A program made the translations under genes and the position numbers. This document shows, piece by piece, positions 45,003 to 52,457 of a stretch of DNA of 64,000 nt (positions within the stretch are counted from its first letter, which is position 1; each line of letters opens with the position of its first letter). The stretch lies in assembly GCA_963734025.1 (NCBI GenBank), contig CAVTFR010000006.1, positions 1 to 64,000 on the forward strand, given 5' to 3'. The notes beneath the pieces were generated by a model. It made no database searches. It saw nothing but the letters and a program-made list of their open reading frames with translations, and was not told the DNA's origin. Origin of the DNA: JACVRW01 sp963734025. GTDB lineage: Bacteria; Actinomycetota; Thermoleophilia; Solirubrobacterales; Thermoleophilaceae.

Positions 45003-45668
45003 TCAGTTTCCGCCGATCTCGCCGGTCGTGAAGCCCCTTCGGGCCAGCTCGGAGCGCAGCTTTCGGCGCGCGTCGTGCAGCGTCTTGTAGAGCGCGCCAC
45101 GGGTCGTGTTGAGTCGCTCGGCGAGCACGTCGAGCGGCACACCGTTGAGGGCGAGCGCGACCAGGACCTCGCGCTGATGGTCGGTCAGGCAATCGTCGAT
45201 GGCGCTGCTGAGCGCCTGCATGAGCTCGCGTGTCTCGGCCTCGCGTGGCGGGCTCTGGCCGGCGTCGGCCATGAGCGGCCACGCCTCGGGCTCGAGCACC
45301 ACCTCGCGTTCCTGCCAGGCGCGGCGCCTGAGGCGCACGCCGGCCTCGAGCAGAGCGAACTTGTAGGCCCAGGTGGTGAAGCGGCTCGCGCCGCGGTAGT
45401 CGTCGAGCTTGGCGAGCACCGCAACAAGGGCGTCATCGGCCGCCTGGAGGGCGATGTCCTCGAGCTCCTCGCCGCGCACCCGCGACAGCGCAGCACTCCG
45501 GCGCGAGACCTCGAAGCGAGCCGCGCGCACGAGCAGCCCGTGCAGACGCGCCACGGCCTCGTCTCGCTCGGCACCCGGCGTGCGCAGCGCGCGCAGCCAG
45601 GCCCGTGAGTCGGCGGGCGTGCGGTCGGGCCGGCTCTCAGCGGCGCTGATCGGCAGACGCGAGCTCAT
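45003..45668 (-). CDS. ECF-type sigma-70 family RNA polymerase sigma factor
   Basis: 221 residues. Region 2 (about 40-120) is seen in ELEDIALQAADDALVAVLAKL and ASRFTTWAYKFALLEAGV. Region 4 (about 155-212) is LTDHQREVLVALALNGVPLDVLAERLNTTRGALYKTLHDARRKL, with its HTH. There is no region 1 or 3, as in ECF factors. The gene lies 32 bases after the 76-residue ORF and just before the anti-sigma gene. The three GTAAGAAC-N15-GCWAA elements in this 5-kb locus, one of them upstream of its own operon, are its best candidate targets. Confidence 0.9.
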   Translation of the reverse strand: MSSRLPISAAESRPDRTPADSRAWLRALRTPGAERDEAVARLHGLLVRAARFEVSRRSAALSRVRGEELEDIALQAADDALVAVLAKLDDYRGASRFTTWAYKFALLEAGVRLRRRAWQEREVVLEPEAWPLMADAGQSPPREAETRELMQALSSAIDDCLTDHQREVLVALALNGVPLDVLAERLNTTRGALYKTLHDARRKLRSELARRGFTTGEIGGN

Positions 45669-45700
45669 GCGCGGTCCGAGGCTAACAACGGGCGTGGTGC

Positions 45701-45931
45701 TCAACAGCCCGGCCTTTCGTACTCGAGCGGCGCCAGGATGCGTGCCGCAAGGGACGGCGGGCAGCCGCGCTCGACCAGCTCGATCAACGCATGCAGATCT
45801 ACGCCGCACTCGCGCGAGAGCTGCTGCGCCAGCTCGCGCTCGAAGCCGGCCTGGCGCAGCCGGGCCCGGCGCCACGCGACGATGCCCGCCGCCGGGGTGC
45901 GCCCAACCTGTTCTGCGCCTTGTCGGTCCAC
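45701..45931 (-). CDS. Small protein (76 aa) preceding the sigma factor, unknown
   Basis: 76 residues, mostly helical, with the conserved-looking block LAQQLSRECGVDLHALIELVERGCPPSLAARIL. Two Cys residues lie near the C-terminal part. It starts at GTG exactly five bases after the predicted -10 element, as folE does, which supports this start as leaderless. It heads the sigma/anti-sigma operon. A role as a modulator of the sigma pair is possible; no domain was recognised. Confidence 0.7.
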   Translation of the reverse strand: MDRQGAEQVGRTPAAGIVAWRRARLRQAGFERELAQQLSRECGVDLHALIELVERGCPPSLAARILAPLEYERPGC

Positions 45932-45936
45932 GCCCG

Positions 45937-45965
45937 ATTAGCGCGGCCGCGCCGGCGGTTCTTAC
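45937..45965 (-). promoter_or_regulatory. Predicted ECF-sigma promoter for the sigma operon
   Basis: GTAAGAAC (45965-45958), 15 bases, then GCTAAT (45942-45937) on the minus strand. Transcription should begin at or next to the GTG at 45931, giving a leaderless mRNA and positive autoregulation of the sigma factor. Confidence 0.75.
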
Positions 45966-45969
45966 CTCC

Positions 45970-47113
45970 TCAGGAGGCGACGCGGTCCGCGGCGACGCCG
46001 TCGCCGGCCGGCGGCCTCGCTTCGAGCTTGGTCTCGATGCAGTCGAGCAGCTCGTGGTAGGAGTCGCAGAACGAGCGCACCCCCTCGCGCTCGAGCTCGC
46101 TGGTCACCGCGTCCACGTCGATGCCCGCTGCGCGCGTTCGGCGCAGGACCGCCTTGGCCGGCCCCGCGATGCCGACGCCGTGACGCACCTCGCCGTGGTC
46201 GGCAAAGGCCCGGAGCGTTGCTTCTGGCATCGTGTTGACCGCGCCCGGGGTGATCAAGTCCTCGACGTAGCGGACATCCGAATAGGCGACGTCCTTGGTG
46301 CCGGTGCTCGCCCAAAGCGGTCGTTGAGGGCGAGCGCCAACAGCGCGAAGAGCAAGCCAGCGGGCATCGGCGACCGACTGGTGCTCGCTGAAGCGATCGA
46401 GATAACGCGCGTAGGCCAGCCGTGCGTTGGCGATCGCGACGCGGCCGCGCAGGCTGGAGTCGGCTGGAAGGAGCGGGTCGACCTTCGAGTCGACGCGCGA
46501 GACGAAGAACGAAGCCACCGACGCGATCGCGCGCACCGGCTCGCCGGCCGCCGCGCGCCGCTCGAGGCCGGCCATGTAGGCGTCGATCACCTGCTCGTAG
46601 CGCGCGACGGAGAACAGCAACGTCACGTTCACGTTGACGGCGCGGGCGGTGAGCTCCTCGATCGCGCGGAATGCCGGCCTCGGTGGCGGGGACCTTGATC
46701 ATCACGTTGGGCCGCGCAAGCCGGCCCCACAGCTCGAGGGCCTGCTCGACCGTGGCCTCGGTGTCGTCGGCCAGATCCGGGGTGCACTCGAACGAGACGA
46801 ACCCATCGCGCCCGTCGCTGTCGTCGTATGCCGGGCGGAGCAGGTCCGCCGCCCGCCGGACATCGTCGAGGGCGAGCTCGAAGAACAGCTCTCGAGGCGT
46901 GCGCACACCGGCGGCGACCGCGGCGCGCAGCTGGTCGTCATAGCGGTCGGAGCCGGTGATGGCCTTGGCGAAGATCGTGGGGTTGGACGTCGCCCCGCTG
47001 ACGGCGTGGTCGGCGACCAGCCTTGCGAACTCCCCGCTTTCCAGCAGCTCCCGCGAGAGCGTGTCGAGCCAGATCGAGACTCCGGCGTCGTGAAGCGATT
47101 GCAGGCGATTCAT
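45970..47113 (-). pseudogene. tal: Transaldolase, one frameshift
   Basis: The repaired protein is 380 residues, normal for actinobacterial transaldolase. The first part has SIWLDTLSRELLESGEF, GATSNPTIFAKAI and MIKVPATEAGIP, with the Schiff-base Lys in IKVP. The second has VNVTLLFSVARYEQVIDAY and LWASTGTKD. The frame is broken near 46668-46674, where GIP should read on as AIEELTARAVNVNVTLLFS; one extra base in a cgcg tract explains it, and the span minus one base is exactly 381 codons. It transfers dihydroxyacetone units in the pentose phosphate pathway, helping NADPH supply. The start overlaps the upstream oxidoreductase stop (ATGA). Confidence 0.88.
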
Positions 47114-48354
47114 GCGACACCCCCATGTTCGACGGGCGCCAGCTCGGCGAGCGGAACGTCGGGGTCGGCGAGGCGCCGTTCGTCGACGGCGACGCGCGAG
47201 CTGATCAAGGCCCTGATGGGATCGGTGACCTCCCAGACGTTGACGTTCATGCCGGCCACGACGCGATCTCCGACCAGCCAGAAGGCGATGAACTCCCGCG
47301 CCGCCGGGTCGCCGCGGAAGACCACCCTGTCCCACGAGCGTGCGAAGCCGAGGTACTCCATGCCGATGTCGTACTGGTCGGAGAAGAAGTAGGGCAGGCG
47401 CTCGTAGGCGACCGACTGGCCGAGCATGTTGCGGGCGGCGACCGGCCCCTGGTTGAGGGCGTTGGCCCAATGCTCGACGCGAATGCGCTCGCCGAAGAAG
47501 GGGTGCCGGGCGTTCGCGACGTCGCCGGCGGCGAACACTCCCGGCACGCCGCTTTCGAGACACTCGTCGACGACGATGCCGTTGTCGACTGGGACGCCCG
47601 CCTGCGACGCGAGCTGGATGCGCGGCTCGACGCCGATACCGACGAGCGCGAAGTCGCATGCGAGTTCCCGGCCATCGCTGGTACGAACGCGCTCGACCGC
47701 GCTGTCGCCCTCGAAGGCAGCCACACCCGTGCCGAGCAGCATTCGCACTCCATGGTCGGCGTGCACGTCCCGGTAGACGGCGCCCACCTCGGCGCCCAGC
47801 ACGCGCTCCAGCGGAACCGCGAGCGGCTCGACGACGGTCACGTCGAGACCGCACTGCCGGGCAGACGCGGCGACCTCGGCACCGATCCAACCGGCGCCGA
47901 CGACCACCACCGCACCACCCTGGTCCAGCCGCTCACGCAGCGCGTCCGAGTCCTGGACGCTGCGCAGGTAGACAACTCCTTCCAGGTCGGCCCCGGGAAT
48001 GGAAAGCCTGCGCGGCTCGGCTCCGGTCGTGATCAGCAGCCGGTCGTAGCGCAGCCGCTCACCGCCGTCGAGCTCCACCTCACCGCTCGAGGTATCAAGG
48101 CGGGCAACCGTCCGCCCCTGTCGCAACTCGATGTCGTGCTCCGCATAGAAGCCCTCGTCGTGGACGTAGACCTTCTCGCGCCCGGCCTCGCCCCTCAGGT
48201 AGTCCTTCGACAGCGCCGGCCGCTCATACGGGCGCTCTTCCTCCGCGCCGACGAGCACGATGCGCCCGTCGAAGCCCTCCTGGCGGAGCGTCTCGGCAGC
48301 CTTGGCGCCGGCGAGGCCGGCGCCGACGATCACGTGGGTCTGGTCACTGGTCAT
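47110..48354 (-). CDS. FAD-dependent ferredoxin/rubredoxin reductase-like oxidoreductase
   Basis: 414 residues. FAD motif GAGLAGAKAAETL at the N-terminus, NAD(P) motif VVVVGAGWIGAEVA in the middle, the FAD signature GVFAAGDVAN and a C-terminal reductase domain (GMEYLGFARSWDRVVFRGD). Such enzymes move electrons from NAD(P)H to ferredoxin, rubredoxin or small redox partners, or act as disulfide or quinone reductases. It overlaps folE by 11 bases and the transaldolase gene by four bases, forming one operon under a predicted ECF promoter. Confidence 0.9.
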   Translation of the reverse strand: MTSDQTHVIVGAGLAGAKAAETLRQEGFDGRIVLVGAEEERPYERPALSKDYLRGEAGREKVYVHDEGFYAEHDIELRQGRTVARLDTSSGEVELDGGERLRYDRLLITTGAEPRRLSIPGADLEGVVYLRSVQDSDALRERLDQGGAVVVVGAGWIGAEVAASARQCGLDVTVVEPLAVPLERVLGAEVGAVYRDVHADHGVRMLLGTGVAAFEGDSAVERVRTSDGRELACDFALVGIGVEPRIQLASQAGVPVDNGIVVDECLESGVPGVFAAGDVANARHPFFGERIRVEHWANALNQGPVAARNMLGQSVAYERLPYFFSDQYDIGMEYLGFARSWDRVVFRGDPAAREFIAFWLVGDRVVAGMNVNVWEVTDPIRALISSRVAVDERRLADPDVPLAELAPVEHGGVA

Positions 48355-48979
48355 AGGAGGTCCTCGTGGTGAGGGCGAGGAACTCCTGGCGGGTGCGAGG
48401 GTCATCGCGGACCAGGCCGTGGAGCGCAGAGCTCACCGTCTTCGCACCGAGCTTCTGCACGCCGCGCAGCGACATGCACAGGTGCTCGGCCTCCAGGACG
48501 ACCCCGACGCCCCTGGGCTCGAGCTCATCCTGAAGCCAGCCCGCGATCTGGGTGGTCAGGCGTTCCTGGATCTGGAGATCGCGGCTGAAGAACTCGACGA
48601 CCCGGCCGAGCTTGCTGAGGCCGATGATCCGCTCGCCGGGGAGATACCCGATATGGGCCACCCCGTGGAACGGGAGCAAATGGTGCATGCACAGCGAGTG
48701 GAAGGGGATCGCCCGCGCCACGATCAGCTGGTCGTAGCCGTCCTCGTTGGGGAACGTGGTCGCCCGAAACGGTTGGGGCGTCAGCAGCTCGGCGTAAGCA
48801 TCGGCGACGCGGCGCGGGGTCTCCTCGAGCGCCTCGGCATCGACATCGGCGCCGAGGGCCCGGAGCAGCTCGCGAGCCGCACGCTGCACGGCGTCATGGT
48901 CGAGTCGGCGGAGACGGGTATCGGGGTCAGGCAGCTCGTACAGCGCCGGCGCGGCGCCGCGATGATCGTTCGCGCTCAT
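48344..48979 (-). CDS. folE: GTP cyclohydrolase I
   Basis: 211 residues. The zinc ligands Cys97 and His99/100 in HSLCMHHLLPFHG and Cys168 in EHLCMSLRG are in place, as is EETPRRVADAY in the N-terminal part. It converts GTP to dihydroneopterin triphosphate for folate and pterin synthesis. The ATG lies five bases after the predicted -10 GCAAAC, implying a leaderless mRNA. Control of folE by a stress sigma factor is unusual; a second, zinc-independent or housekeeping copy may exist elsewhere. Confidence 0.95.
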   Translation of the reverse strand: MSANDHRGAAPALYELPDPDTRLRRLDHDAVQRAARELLRALGADVDAEALEETPRRVADAYAELLTPQPFRATTFPNEDGYDQLIVARAIPFHSLCMHHLLPFHGVAHIGYLPGERIIGLSKLGRVVEFFSRDLQIQERLTTQIAGWLQDELEPRGVGVVLEAEHLCMSLRGVQKLGAKTVSSALHGLVRDDPRTRQEFLALTTRTSYDQ

Positions 48980-48984
48980 ATCGG

Positions 48985-49013
48985 GTTTGCGTCCCGGGCC
49001 GACGAGTTCTTAC
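48985..49013 (-). promoter_or_regulatory. Predicted ECF-sigma promoter for folE operon
   Basis: GTAAGAAC (49013-49006), 15 bases, then GCAAAC (48990-48985) on the minus strand. The -35 part is identical to the other two copies, and the -10 differs at one of the five core positions. Transcription should start at the folE ATG. Confidence 0.72.
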
Positions 49014-49038
49014 CGAGCCACTTCCGAGCGTGGGCGGA

Positions 49039-49455
49039 TCAGCCGCCCGGCGAGAAGCGAATCTCCTGCGCCCCCTCCCACAGCGTCAGCCGGCCGAGCT
49101 CCTTGAGCTCCTCGGCCCGGCCGTCGACGGTGAGGAAATGGTTGCCCGCGAGCTGGCCGACGATCGACGAGAAGCGGCAGCCCCCGTACGGGAAGAGGAT
49201 CTCGGTCTCGCTGAAGCCACCCGGGTACCAGAGGATCTGGCCCGGCGCGGGGTGGCTCGTGTGGTTCTCGAAGCTCAGGTTCGTCTCGAAGTCCCCCATC
49301 GGGACCCAGCACGACTCGCCGCTCCAGCGGACGTGGATGAGCTTGCTCTCGAAGGGCAGCAGCCGCAGGAACGCCGCGCAGGTCCGAGGCGCGCTCTCCT
49401 CCTCCATGCGCGCGCTGAACTCGAATGGGCCGGCCTCGATTCGCAGCGTGGTCAT
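49039..49455 (-). CDS. DUF3830 (cyclophilin-like) protein
   Basis: 138 residues. RLLPFESKLIHVRWSGESCWVPMGDF and NHTSHPAPGQILWYPGG resemble the DUF3830 family, which has a cyclophilin-like beta barrel and often sits with amidohydrolases. Its ATG overlaps the amidohydrolase stop (ATGA), so it is the last gene of the purine operon. Activity is unknown; a lyase, isomerase or binding role on an allantoin breakdown product is an inference. Confidence 0.8.
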   Translation of the reverse strand: MTTLRIEAGPFEFSARMEEESAPRTCAAFLRLLPFESKLIHVRWSGESCWVPMGDFETNLSFENHTSHPAPGQILWYPGGFSETEILFPYGGCRFSSIVGQLAGNHFLTVDGRAEELKELGRLTLWEGAQEIRFSPGG

Positions 49456-50651
49456 GGCGCGAAATCCTCCACGAAGGCGGCGAGCGCGTCCACGGCGAGC
49501 GCGATATCGGGCTCGGCGACAGACTCTGCCGGGTTGTGGCTCACGCCCCCCGCGCAGCGAACGAACAACATCGCCACCGGTGCGATCGAGGCGACGATCG
49601 CCGCATCGTGGCCGGCCCCACTCGGCAGGGAGAGCGGCTCCGTCCCGGCGGCGACGGCCGCCCGCCGCAGCCGCTCGCTCAGCTCGGGATCGCACTCGAC
49701 CGCCGGCTGATCGAGCAGCTCCTCCCACTCCAGGCCGACCCCGCGCGCGCCGGCCGCCTCCGCGGCCCGCTCACGCAGGCGCGCGACCGCAGACGCCCGC
49801 TCAGCGTCGTCGGGATGACGCACGTCGAGGCTGAGCTCGGCGGCTCCCGGGATCACGTTCGGCGTCCCGGGCAGGGCCGCGAGGCGGCCGGCGGTGGCTA
49901 GGAGGCCCGGCGTCGCGCGCGCGAGCCGCTCCGCCTCGAGCACCAGCTCGGCGGCGGCGGAGAGAGCGTCGTGACGGAGCTCCATCGGCACCGTGCCTGC
50001 GTGCCCGGCGACACCGCTGAAGCGGAGCGCGGCGCGCGACTGACCCGAGATCGCCGACACCACCCCCAGAGCGACGTCGCTCTCGTCCAAGACGGGTCCC
50101 TGCTCGATGTGCACCTCCACGTAGCCGGCGAGTGAACCCGGCGCGCGCGCAGCCGCGTCCAGGCGGGTGGGATCGCCCCCGAACTCGCGGATCGCGTCGC
50201 CCAGCGACACGCCTGCCGCGTCGACGCGCCCCAGGTCGGCCTCGTCGAAGCGGCCCGCGAGCGTGGCGCTGCCGAGAAAGGCCGTTCCGAAGCGGGTTCC
50301 CTCCTCATCCGCGAAGGCGACCACCTCGAGCGGGATCCTGGGACGCCGTCCCGCCGCGTGCAGCCGCTCGGCGAGGGCAATGGCCACGAGCACGCCGAGC
50401 GTCCCGTCGAAGCGGCCGGCGTCGCGCACGGTGTCGAAGTGGGAGCCCAGCATCAGCGCCGGCGCGTCCGGCCGATCGCCGTCGACGCGCCCGATCACGT
50501 TGCCGACCGCGTCGCGCTCGACGATCATCCCGGCCGCGCTCATCCAGTCCGTGAGGGTGGCGCCGGCCGAGGCAAGCGCAGGGGTGCCGTACAGCCGCGT
50601 GATCCGACCGGGCTCGTCACTGCAGTGGGCCAGCAGCTCCACCCGCTCCAT
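49452..50651 (-). CDS. M20-family allantoate/ureidoglycolate-type amidohydrolase
   Basis: 399 residues of the Zn-dependent hydrolase group that includes allantoate amidohydrolase and N-carbamoyl-L-amino acid hydrolase. Metal-site blocks: MLGSHFDTVRDAGRFDG, AFADEEGTRFG, YVEVHIEQGPVL and SGAGHDAAIVA. In this operon it most likely takes allantoate or a ureidoglycine/ureidoglycolate product onward, releasing ammonia. ATG at 50651 is used; a GTG 30 bases upstream would overlap the HIU hydrolase end. No allantoinase gene is present between these genes. Confidence 0.87.
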   Translation of the reverse strand: MERVELLAHCSDEPGRITRLYGTPALASAGATLTDWMSAAGMIVERDAVGNVIGRVDGDRPDAPALMLGSHFDTVRDAGRFDGTLGVLVAIALAERLHAAGRRPRIPLEVVAFADEEGTRFGTAFLGSATLAGRFDEADLGRVDAAGVSLGDAIREFGGDPTRLDAAARAPGSLAGYVEVHIEQGPVLDESDVALGVVSAISGQSRAALRFSGVAGHAGTVPMELRHDALSAAAELVLEAERLARATPGLLATAGRLAALPGTPNVIPGAAELSLDVRHPDDAERASAVARLRERAAEAAGARGVGLEWEELLDQPAVECDPELSERLRRAAVAAGTEPLSLPSGAGHDAAIVASIAPVAMLFVRCAGGVSHNPAESVAEPDIALAVDALAAFVEDFAP

Positions 50652-50670
50652 CACCGTCCGGGCGGCGTCG

Positions 50671-51039
50671 TCAGCTCCCACGGTAGGTGCTGTAGGACCA
50701 GGGCGAAGCGAGCAGCGGCACGTGATAGCTCGCCTCGGGGTCGGCGATCCCGAAGCGCACCGGCACGAGGCCGAGGAACGGCCTGTCGGCGGACGCGAGC
50801 CCGGCAGCGGCGAAGTAGGCGCCGACGTCGAACACGAGCTCGTAGGAGCCGGCGCGGAGCTCACCCGAGGCAAGCAGGGGCTCGTCGGTACGCCCGTCGG
50901 CGTTCGTGCGCGCGGCTGTCACGCGCTCGGGCTCGCCGCCCTCCGGCGGATGCAGGAACAGCTCCACGGCCACGCCCTCGGCCGGGCGGCCGCGGGCGGT
51001 GTCGAGCACGTGGGTGGTGAGCTTTCCCATCGAGGTCAT
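50671..51039 (-). CDS. 5-hydroxyisourate hydrolase (transthyretin-like)
   Basis: 122 residues. GKLTTHVLDTARGRPAEGV is the diagnostic N-terminal motif with an active-site His, and the protein ends in YRGS, the C-terminal signature that separates HIU hydrolase from transthyretin. It converts 5-hydroxyisourate to OHCU, the step after urate oxidase. The first ATG overlaps the uricase stop (ATGA); a second at 51030 is possible. Confidence 0.95.
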   Translation of the reverse strand: MTSMGKLTTHVLDTARGRPAEGVAVELFLHPPEGGEPERVTAARTNADGRTDEPLLASGELRAGSYELVFDVGAYFAAAGLASADRPFLGLVPVRFGIADPEASYHVPLLASPWSYSTYRGS

Positions 51040-52457
51040 CCGCTCCGGGTCATCTTCAGCGTGATCGTGCCGAACGCCGGGAAGGGCGGCACGAAGACCT
51101 TGCGATCGTCGCCGTACGGGTCGCGCGTCATGTTGCGGGCCGCCAGCTCGACCGAGCTGAGCTGGGGATAGCGCTCGAGCAGGCGTCTCCCCATCTCGTG
51201 CACGAGCTGCTGGATCGACTCGCTCACGAGGCTGTCGAAGACCGCGGCGCACACGTCGCGCGCCTGCTCGCCGGCCACGTAGCGCTCGGCGGCCTCCCCG
51301 AGGGCGTCAACGGGGTCTCCATAGCTCCAGTGGACGTCCAGGTGGATGAAGAGCGGGCGGTCGGAGCGCTCGGGCAGCGTCGTGTACTCGTCGCGCACGA
51401 AGCGTGTGAACGCGCTGCCCTCGACCTTCAGCAGCTCCATCCCCACACGCCCGCTGTGCTGCTCGAACAGCTCGCTGCGACCATCCCGGCGGACGTAGCG
51501 CAGTGCGGCGACCGAGTGCTCCCCGGACCCACGCCGGCGCAACACCCGGCTCGCCTCGAAGCCGCCCTCGCCCGGCACCTGCGCCGCATCGAAGGGGAGC
51601 TCCCGGCCACTCACCCGGACCGCATGCATCTGCTCGTAGCGATCGAGAAAGCCGCTGCCGAGGCGGGCCAGGTATCCCTCGAGCGTGGCGCCCTCGTACT
51701 CGCGCGCCTGGCTCAGGATGAAGTTCTTCATCGAATCGGTGGCGACCACGCTCGAGTTGTCCCCGCGCGTGTAGGCGGGCAGGAAGTTGTCTCCGAACAC
51801 CTCCACGCCGATCTCGTTCGCGAACAGCACGTTGTCGCGCCCGCGAATCGCCGACTCCGGCACGTCGGGCAGGCCCGCGAGCGGCGCGGCGTAGTGGCGG
51901 TAGACGGGGACCGACGCCTTGCCGTAGCTGATCTCGTAGCCGATCCCGGCCATCGCTCCGTCGGCGAGGTGGTCCCCGAGCCGCAGCGCGGCGATCTTGG
52001 CGATCTCGTCGAGCGCGGTGGCCCGCTCCTCCTCCGGCGAGTGGCCGAGCCTTTCCTCCAAGTTCGCGACGATGCTCGCCTGGGTGTGCTCGCGCACGCA
52101 GACGACGAACGGGAACCCGAAGCGCTCGCGGTAGGCGGCCTGGGCCCGCTCGAGCCGGGCGCGCTCGTCGCCGCCCGGCCGGTCGAGGCCGGCGGAGGCC
52201 TGCTCGGCGGACGATGCCGGCGTCAGCGCGTCCCCGCCGCCGCCAAGCTCGGGATGCGCGCCGATCAGCGCCAGCTGACGATCCTCGGGCGCCCGCTCCA
52301 CCACCCGGACCATCGCGGAGTGGAGCTCATGCAGCGAGCCGAACGGCCTCTCCTCCCACGCCTCCTCGGCCACCCACGGAGAGGACTCGAACGCGAAACC
52401 GACCTCCGCCACGAAGGCGTCGCGGTCGAGCCGACCGAGCTCGTCGATGCTCGTCAT
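51036..52457 (-). CDS. OHCU decarboxylase-urate oxidase fusion
   Basis: 473 residues in two enzymes. Residues 1-165 are OHCU decarboxylase, with the catalytic His68 in LIGAHPELGG and RAQAAYRERFGFPFVVCVREH. From about 170 on is urate oxidase, with Lys180 in ISYGKASVPVYRH and Thr240 in VVATDSMKNFI as the expected catalytic pair, and VHWSYGDP near the C-terminus. The fusion performs the first and third steps of urate breakdown; the HIU hydrolase encoded next performs the second. A similar fusion is known in Bacillus PucL. Confidence 0.94.
   Translation of the reverse strand: MTSIDELGRLDRDAFVAEVGFAFESSPWVAEEAWEERPFGSLHELHSAMVRVVERAPEDRQLALIGAHPELGGGGDALTPASSAEQASAGLDRPGGDERARLERAQAAYRERFGFPFVVCVREHTQASIVANLEERLGHSPEEERATALDEIAKIAALRLGDHLADGAMAGIGYEISYGKASVPVYRHYAAPLAGLPDVPESAIRGRDNVLFANEIGVEVFGDNFLPAYTRGDNSSVVATDSMKNFILSQAREYEGATLEGYLARLGSGFLDRYEQMHAVRVSGRELPFDAAQVPGEGGFEASRVLRRRGSGEHSVAALRYVRRDGRSELFEQHSGRVGMELLKVEGSAFTRFVRDEYTTLPERSDRPLFIHLDVHWSYGDPVDALGEAAERYVAGEQARDVCAAVFDSLVSESIQQLVHEMGRRLLERYPQLSSVELAARNMTRDPYGDDRKVFVPPFPAFGTITLKMTRSG

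Noticed and set aside
45965..45977. CCTCCT-c-AGGAGG inverted repeat at the end of the transaldolase gene
   Set aside because: Arms are only six bases and overlap the stop codon and the promoter box; too short to claim a separate element.
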